From contig JBDPYZ010000022.1 in assembly GCA_047291315.1 (NCBI GenBank), positions 1 through 37,804 on the forward strand: DNA of 37,804 bases, in the 5' to 3' direction. How positions within the stretch are numbered: position 1 is the first letter of the stretch; every line of letters begins with the position of its first letter. This DNA comes from Arsenophonus fragariae. GTDB lineage: Bacteria; Pseudomonadota; Gammaproteobacteria; Enterobacterales; Enterobacteriaceae. The notes under the pieces were generated by a model that saw only the letters and a program-made list of their open reading frames with translations, did not search any database and was not told where the DNA came from. This document shows positions 34,376-37,804 of this stretch, in pieces. A program made the position numbers and the translations under genes.

Positions 34376-34696
34376 TTATTCGTCCGTTTTCTTTGATTGA
34401 TGCTTGAGTAGTGCCTGTGTTGCTCTGCGGTGGCGACGATGCGCGTTATAAAGTTCACGCTTTTTCTTCATTAACGCCCTATAGTGGCGATTTGTATATT
34501 TGATGACGCCTTCGTATTCCGGTTTTTCTGGGCGAAGTGAACCACAATGTGCTCTGGGGTCGCCATTTTTAATCAAATATTGGCGTATGGCAGAATGATA
34601 AATATCTTTCAGCGTCACAATGGCTTTTTCGCAAGCAAAAATATCTTTGGATGCGGCAATGATACGCGCGATAATAACGTCCTGATTCATCGTCAT
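34376..34696 (-). CDS. Basic phage protein of unknown function, 106 aa
   Basis: No family is recognised. The product is helical and strongly basic at the end (NRHYRALMKKKRELYNAHRRHRRATQALLKHQSKK), which suggests nucleic-acid binding (inference). The ATG at 34696 lies one base behind the stop of the AntA/KilAC gene, with AGGTGG upstream; the frame could open further up at 34735, but that would overlap the gene in front. Confidence 0.7.
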   Translation of the reverse strand: MTMNQDVIIARIIAASKDIFACEKAIVTLKDIYHSAIRQYLIKNGDPRAHCGSLRPEKPEYEGVIKYTNRHYRALMKKKRELYNAHRRHRRATQALLKHQSKKTDE

Positions 34697-34697
34697 C

Positions 34698-35483
34698 TTA
34701 GGCCACCTGATGATATTTGTCGTGAGTGAATTCACCGTTCCAGTCTTTTTTCATGGGTAGCTTACCTTTGAGGTATTGGTGATATAGCCATGAAGCCCCC
34801 TTTTTTAGCAGAACGATTTTGTAACACTGACGTTGCCCGTAATCGTTTGTCATGATGAAGGGGGATTCGGTTAGATAGGTATCTCTCGCATAGGAATGCA
34901 CACGCCAGACATGAGCCTTGCTGATATCCTTTTCTGCATCGTAGAGAAAATGGCGCGATTCGAGAAAAAGGTTGACCTGGTTAATGTTAACGCCATTAAG
35001 TTGTTTGCAAAACTGGACAGGTGACATGCCAACCTGGAATAGATTTTTTAGGCTATCGATTTCGGTTTGCTGTTCTTTATTAACTAACGATAAGTGTTGA
35101 ACCTTTTCGGCCATTTCAGCGGCAAGCCTTAGCGCTTCAGGAAGTGTTTGTGGAATAACATGGGTAGCCGTTTTTGCCTGTCTTTCACATTCAATAAAAT
35201 ACTGTCTTGCCTGTTTGCCTTTTTCATTGCGCTCAACCATGGATAGCTCTTTCGCCATATCGAGGGAAATTGCGTATTCTATAGACGGCCTCCCTTTTGC
35301 GGTTTTTTCCGCGAAAGTCACGAAGTCCTCATTCGCAAGGAATCCATACTTTTCAATGCGATCTTTTATCCAATCTTTAAAATGGTTTTTTACCCCTAAA
35401 AATGCATGTAAATCACGGGCATTTACCGTCTGGATTAATGCGCCGTTGATGTTTTTTGTTTCGATGTTGATTAAATTTTGCAT
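34698..35483 (-). CDS. Phage antirepressor with AntA/AntB and KilAC-like domains
   Basis: Residues 1-110 are an AntA/AntB domain (NARDLHAFLGVKNHFKDWIKDRIEKYGFLANEDFV, ISLDMAKELSMVERNEKGKQARQYFIECE). A coiled linker (EMAEKVQHLSLVNKEQQTEIDSLKNLF) follows, then a KilAC-like DNA-binding region (MSPVQFCKQLNGVNINQVNLFLESRHFLYDAEKD). The ATG at 35483 with GAGGG eight bases upstream is the start; the TTG at 35498 is unlikely. The first domain and leader are near-copies of those at 31562. It is expected to inactivate the phage repressor on induction or act as a transcription factor. Confidence 0.88.
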   Translation of the reverse strand: MQNLINIETKNINGALIQTVNARDLHAFLGVKNHFKDWIKDRIEKYGFLANEDFVTFAEKTAKGRPSIEYAISLDMAKELSMVERNEKGKQARQYFIECERQAKTATHVIPQTLPEALRLAAEMAEKVQHLSLVNKEQQTEIDSLKNLFQVGMSPVQFCKQLNGVNINQVNLFLESRHFLYDAEKDISKAHVWRVHSYARDTYLTESPFIMTNDYGQRQCYKIVLLKKGASWLYHQYLKGKLPMKKDWNGEFTHDKYHQVA

Positions 35484-35517
35484 AAGGGTATCCCTCAAAG
35501 TTAATTGATTAATGATT

Positions 35518-35535
35518 GCCCCTGTAAAAAGGGGC
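35518..35535. terminator. Possible weak hairpin between the BRO-N and AntA genes
   Basis: GCCCC (35518-35522) and GGGGC (35531-35535) form a 5-bp GC stem around an A-rich loop in the 63-base gap between two genes. No T-tract follows on the minus strand, so it is at most a partial attenuator. Confidence 0.3.
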
Positions 35536-35546
35536 GTTAGGATTAT

Positions 35547-36314
35547 TTAGTTACGTTGGAGGAAATGGGTGAGTTCCGCTTTATGCCAGTTTGATAGCGC
35601 ACCATTTAGCATTAGCTGATTATCCTGTGTAGCCTGAGATAACAAAGTTTCTATCTCAGCAATAACTTTATCGGCATTTTCACGTTTGCGGATAATTCGT
35701 TTAATCGCTGTTTTTTCTGCATCGGCTATCACATCTTGTAGATGGTCTGTCGCATGCCAGATACGTTCACATTCTGTAGCGATAGAAGGAACTAGCCGTA
35801 CTTCCATCGGATAAGGTGAGGGAATACCTGTCACTTCTCTTAATGCATACCAGATAGCATTATTCCATGCCTGTTTGAAACGAAAGTTTTGTGTCATGAG
35901 TGCAATGATACGGGCGAGATTTTGCGTATCTTTATTACTGAACTTTTCGTGCGCTTCAGGGTGGGGTTGGTATTGAGGATGCTCATATTTCCCTGTTTTA
36001 CGGATCGATAGGAGGACTTCATTTGTTACCCATTTGCGGAAACGATGAGGGAGCGTTCCTTGTTTGACTGCATCCCGGGAACGTAGTACTAAAGTGTACA
36101 TACCTGATTCTGAGATAATATTTGCCTCTCCTTGACGCCCTAACTTAAAGTTAGATCGTTCATCTCTATCTAAAACTTTCAAGGCTTTAGATGGGTTTTG
36201 AATATCAAGGGCGTTGCATACATCTACAGCAACGAACCATGGGTCATCATCAATAAGGACAGTGCGAACTAAATGATCTTCAAAAGAGAATGGAATAATA
36301 GATAGTGTGGTCAT
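35547..36314 (-). CDS. BRO-N domain phage antirepressor
   Basis: Residues 8-105 are a BRO-N domain: FEDHLVRTVLIDDDPWFVAVDVCNALDIQNPSKALKVLDRDER, then ISESGMYTLVLRSRDAVKQGTLPHRFRKWVTNEVLLSIRKTGKY. This fold is found in phage and viral antirepressors. The C-terminal 130 residues are helical (NLARIIALMTQNFRFKQAWNNAIWYALREVTGIPSPYPMEV) and resemble the tails of enterobacterial prophage BRO proteins. A strong ribosome binding site (GGAGG) precedes the ATG. Intact. Confidence 0.92.
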   Translation of the reverse strand: MTTLSIIPFSFEDHLVRTVLIDDDPWFVAVDVCNALDIQNPSKALKVLDRDERSNFKLGRQGEANIISESGMYTLVLRSRDAVKQGTLPHRFRKWVTNEVLLSIRKTGKYEHPQYQPHPEAHEKFSNKDTQNLARIIALMTQNFRFKQAWNNAIWYALREVTGIPSPYPMEVRLVPSIATECERIWHATDHLQDVIADAEKTAIKRIIRKRENADKVIAEIETLLSQATQDNQLMLNGALSNWHKAELTHFLQRN

Positions 36315-36343
36315 AACGACCTCCGATGGTTAACTTAAATTAA

Positions 36344-36578
36344 TCACCACCACCTGAAGTTGTCACACTTTACGGGCGGTGAACTGAATAGGGGTGACAA
36401 TACCGGAGTTAACCAACCGGCCAGCTTTTCAGCTGCCCTATCCAGCTCACCATTGAAAGGTATAGCTAGATCACGACACTAAAAAACACGCTCGCGGCGT
36501 GTCAGTCTGTCGCGGTTAACTCAGCGGGTTGTCACACCCGACACCTGATTTATCAGATGCAGATAAACTATAGCGCAT
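36344..36578 (-). pseudogene. Degenerate P4-type leader ORF (Ash/Icd-like)
   Basis: From ATG 36578 a 20-codon frame reads MRYSLSASDKSGVGCDNPLS and stops at 36516. Beyond the hairpin at 36486-36502 another frame is open for 44 codons without a start (IPFNGELDRAAEKLAGWLTP, then VLSPLFSSPPVKCDNFRWW, stop 36344-36346). Between them a third frame across the hairpin reads LTRRERVFF. Short ORFs with SDKSG, RRERVFF and a Ser/Pro-rich end are common upstream of P4-like satellite and prophage regulators, in one frame. Here the pieces are in different frames, so the ORF is probably broken. The family link is from recall and is tentative. Confidence 0.4.
36479..36502 (-). terminator. Intrinsic terminator in the leader between KilA-N and BRO-N genes
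   Basis: On the minus strand ACACGC, a 5-nt loop and GCGTGT form a GC-rich stem (36486-36502) followed by a run of six or more U (complement of 36481-36486). It ends transcripts from the KilA-N gene or works as an attenuator inside the leader. Confidence 0.75.
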
Positions 36579-36638
36579 AATTTCTTCTTCCGTCAATGGG
36601 TATTTGTTATGCTGCTGCGATCCCGTTCATCATGATGC

Positions 36639-37130
36639 TTAGCAGTCGTAGGAATTTGTTGTTAATAAAATATTCTCTACGCCTATGAACTCTCCAAGTT
36701 TATTTGTAGCGTTAAGTATTTCAGAAGGCTTTAGGTTAAGTTCTGTTTTTGCAAAATTGAGTAATATAAGTCCCGCATTAATCTTATCGGTAAATTCTTG
36801 TTGATTAGTTTTTAAGTTATAATTGCAGGCTGTTGTTGCTCTATTTTTTTCAATAATTGTTTCTTTTTTAAGCCACGTAGCATAGCGGATAGCTAACGTT
36901 TCTACAGCCCAAATTCCTGACTCAACACCACCATGCATTGTGTGTACAGAATTTTCACCTAAGACTTTTATTATTTTAGAAATACCTTTGCTTCTAATAA
37001 AAGCAGATGGCCGCTGAGAATCTGTCGCTTTACCCTGAGCAACAGCTGCCCTATGTAAATCATTCAGACAATACCGCCCGAAAGCGTCTTGACGAACAAC
37101 GGTATTTTCGATAACAACTAATTTAGACAT
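36639..37130 (-). CDS. KilA-N domain phage regulator with unusual C-terminus
   Basis: Residues 1-85 form a KilA-N DNA-binding domain (ENTVVRQDAFGRYCLNDLHRAAVAQGKATDSQRPSAFIRSKG, then GIWAVETLAIRYATWL). Typical members continue with SPEFHLKV after YAxWI; here the sequence changes at once to KKETIIEKNRATTACNYNLKTNQQ, and a separate helical tail (KINAGLILLNFAKTELNLKPSEILNATNKLGEFIGVENILL) follows. So the last helix of the domain is replaced. GGAGAA lies about eight bases before the ATG. It is the first gene of the leftward unit and is divergent from the coiled-coil gene at 37231. Confidence 0.82.
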   Translation of the reverse strand: MSKLVVIENTVVRQDAFGRYCLNDLHRAAVAQGKATDSQRPSAFIRSKGISKIIKVLGENSVHTMHGGVESGIWAVETLAIRYATWLKKETIIEKNRATTACNYNLKTNQQEFTDKINAGLILLNFAKTELNLKPSEILNATNKLGEFIGVENILLTTNSYDC

Positions 37131-37179
37131 AAAATATTTCTCCGTAGTTAAACAAATTAAGGTGTTAACGTGAAAGATT

Positions 37180-37209
37180 TTGCAGATTGCAGCCTAAACC
37201 CGTTATACT
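37180..37209 (+). promoter_or_regulatory. Probable promoter of the coiled-coil gene
   Basis: TTGCAG (37180-37185) and TATACT (37204-37209) are 18 bases apart. The start codon follows at 37231 behind AAGGAGG (37217-37223), a near-perfect ribosome binding site. Confidence 0.5.
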
Positions 37210-37230
37210 TACCAAAAAGGAGGATTCCCT

Positions 37231-37635
37231 ATGGGTCAAGTTGCATTTGATACACAAGAATTTGTCGAAACATTAGAGAATGCAGGTTTGCCAAAAGAGC
37301 AGGCAAAAGCAATTTCTATTGCGGTACGTAAATCACATGAGGTTGCTGATGTAGCCACCAAGAGAGATTTAGAAGATGTACGTAAAGATTTAACTACTCA
37401 AATAACAGAAGTTCGTAAAGACTTATCGGCTGAGATTGCTGATGTCCGTAAAGATATGGCTGCTCGTTTTGAGAAGAACGAAGCTCAGATACAAGCGCGT
37501 TTTGAAAAAACTGATGCTCAGATAGCCTTAATTCGTAAGGATGTTGAACATATTGCTACTGGACTACTTTTAAAACTTGGTGGTGTAATCGTTGTGACTA
37601 TTAGTGCTGCAACGGCAATACTAAAATTTTTCTAA
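37231..37635 (+). CDS. DUF1640-like coiled-coil protein with C-terminal membrane helix
   Basis: The 134-residue protein has three parts: an N-terminal helical domain (FVETLENAGLPKEQAKAISIAVRKS), a rod of five 11-residue repeats from about residue 53 to 108 (VRKDLTTQITE, VRKDLSAEIAD, VRKDMAARFEK, NEAQIQARFEK, TDAQIALIRKD), and a C-terminal transmembrane helix (LLLKLGGVIVVTISAATAIL). DUF1640/CCDC90-like proteins have this layout. Hendecad repeats predict a nearly straight or right-handed coiled coil. It is divergent from the antirepressor operon, with its own promoter and a strong ribosome binding site. Role unknown. Confidence 0.82.
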   Translation: MGQVAFDTQEFVETLENAGLPKEQAKAISIAVRKSHEVADVATKRDLEDVRKDLTTQITEVRKDLSAEIADVRKDMAARFEKNEAQIQARFEKTDAQIALIRKDVEHIATGLLLKLGGVIVVTISAATAILKFF

Positions 37636-37645
37636 TCCCTGTGTT

Positions 37646-37673
37646 GCAGGTTCAAATCCTGCACAGCCCGCCA
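37646..37673 (+). tRNA. 3'-end fragment of a tRNA gene
   Basis: GCAGG, TTCAAAT and CCTGC form a T-arm (37646-37662), followed by ACAGCCC as acceptor strand, G as discriminator and the encoded CCA (37671-37673). No matching GGGCTGT, D-arm or anticodon arm lies upstream, where the coiled-coil gene ends at 37635. It is therefore only the 3' part of a tRNA gene, as left at attachment sites of elements that integrate into tRNA genes. The amino acid identity cannot be told. Confidence 0.65.
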
Positions 37674-37804
37674 ATTTCCCAGTATATCTTCATCAGTCTT
37701 AAATTATCTTTTTTAAGACGCTTATTTTCTTTTGTTAAGCACTGTATAATTTCTTTGAAAGTTTTTGTTTCCATGTCGTCATCATCACGAATATCAATGC
37801 TGCT
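37652..37804 (-). CDS. C-terminal part of a possible transposase OrfA, cut by the window edge
   Basis: A minus-strand frame enters from the right edge and reads SSIDIRDDDDMETKTFKEI, IQCLTKENKRLKKDNLRLMK, IYWEIGGLCRI, then TGA at 37652. The leucine-zipper-like segment (LTKENKRLKKDNLRL) resembles the C-terminal end of OrfA of IS3-type elements. The frame runs through the tRNA 3' end, so its last residues are an accident of that junction. Too short for a firm name. Confidence 0.35.
   Translation of the reverse strand, partial: SSIDIRDDDDMETKTFKEIIQCLTKENKRLKKDNLRLMKIYWEIGGLCRI

Larger units (their letters stand above)
36315..36638. other. Regulatory leader region without intact gene
   Basis: This 0.32-kb region is more GC-rich than its surroundings. 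It holds the degenerate leader ORF, the terminator hairpin, and repeated short motifs: GTTGTCACAC at 36359-36368 and again near 36529-36538, with TGACAAT near 36392-36398 in inverse orientation, and GTTAAC at about 36407 and 36515. This arrangement is like the complementary sequence blocks of P4-type RNA immunity. Confidence 0.5.

Noticed and set aside
37590..37675. A complete tRNA gene
   Set aside because: No acceptor 5' strand, D-arm or anticodon arm can be placed upstream; only the T-arm and acceptor 3' strand are present.

Overview
The window reads as AT-rich chromosome from a host-restricted member of the Enterobacterales, most like Arsenophonus or a relative in the Morganellaceae. This is inferred from composition, from Escherichia-type gene order and from heavy gene decay; no marker gene here fixes the genus. 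From about 4.5 to 27.1 kb the order follows the E. coli 17-minute region: ybhA, pgl, bioA, bioBFCD, uvrB, ybhK, moaA/C/D/E, ybhL, ybhGFSR, rhlE. About sixteen of these and neighbouring host genes are broken by stops, frameshifts or deletions, yet most can still be named from their remains.

Region by region. 1-1600 is the end of a flagellar locus: a possible flagellin tail, a dead fliA and an open fliZ. 1604-4009 is a fused ruin of putA and cycA on the minus strand. 4480-5128 is dead ybhA. 5932-6530 is a frameshifted chitin-type lytic polysaccharide monooxygenase. 6733-7299 is an open, phage-type DnaQ-fold exonuclease ORF that has lost catalytic residues. 7916-13900 is the best preserved part: pgl, then the complete divergent biotin locus bioA / bioBFCD around a BirA-like operator. 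uvrB (14428-16422) is intact, but its LexA box carries a damaging change and its promoter lies in a perfect palindrome. ybhK and the whole molybdopterin operon (moaA, C, D, E) are dead, although the Moco riboswitch in front of moaA is still recognisable. ybhL is intact. The ybhGFSR efflux ABC system, rhlE and dusC are pseudogenes. A small YeaQ/GlsB-type membrane protein closes the host part.

28574 to at least 37.6 kb is prophage. A lambda-type attL lies at 28574-28669: the 7-bp crossover spacer, IHF site and three phased Int arm sites sit at the same spacings as in lambda. It is followed by int, xis and a leftward early operon: an MT-A70-type adenine methyltransferase, an ssDNA-binding-like protein, a YqaJ/lambda-exonuclease-like nuclease, a DUF1071/Sak-like annealing protein, several small proteins, and four antirepressor-type regulators (two AntA copies sharing a duplicated N-terminus, one BRO-N, one KilA-N). 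Between the BRO-N and KilA-N genes is a degenerate leader with an intrinsic terminator that resembles P4-type leaders. A divergent coiled-coil protein built of 11-residue repeats, a tRNA 3'-end fragment and a transposase-OrfA-like tail end the window. No attR is seen, so the prophage probably continues to the right.

Together: among host functions, biotin synthesis, the pentose-phosphate lactonase and UvrB have been kept while molybdenum cofactor, proline and D-amino-acid use, motility control and the YbhGFSR pump have been lost. This fits a symbiont retained for B-vitamin supply, which is inference. The best candidates for unusual biology are the attL that rebuilds a host terminator, the rewired uvrB control region, and the stacked antirepressor and leader module of the prophage.
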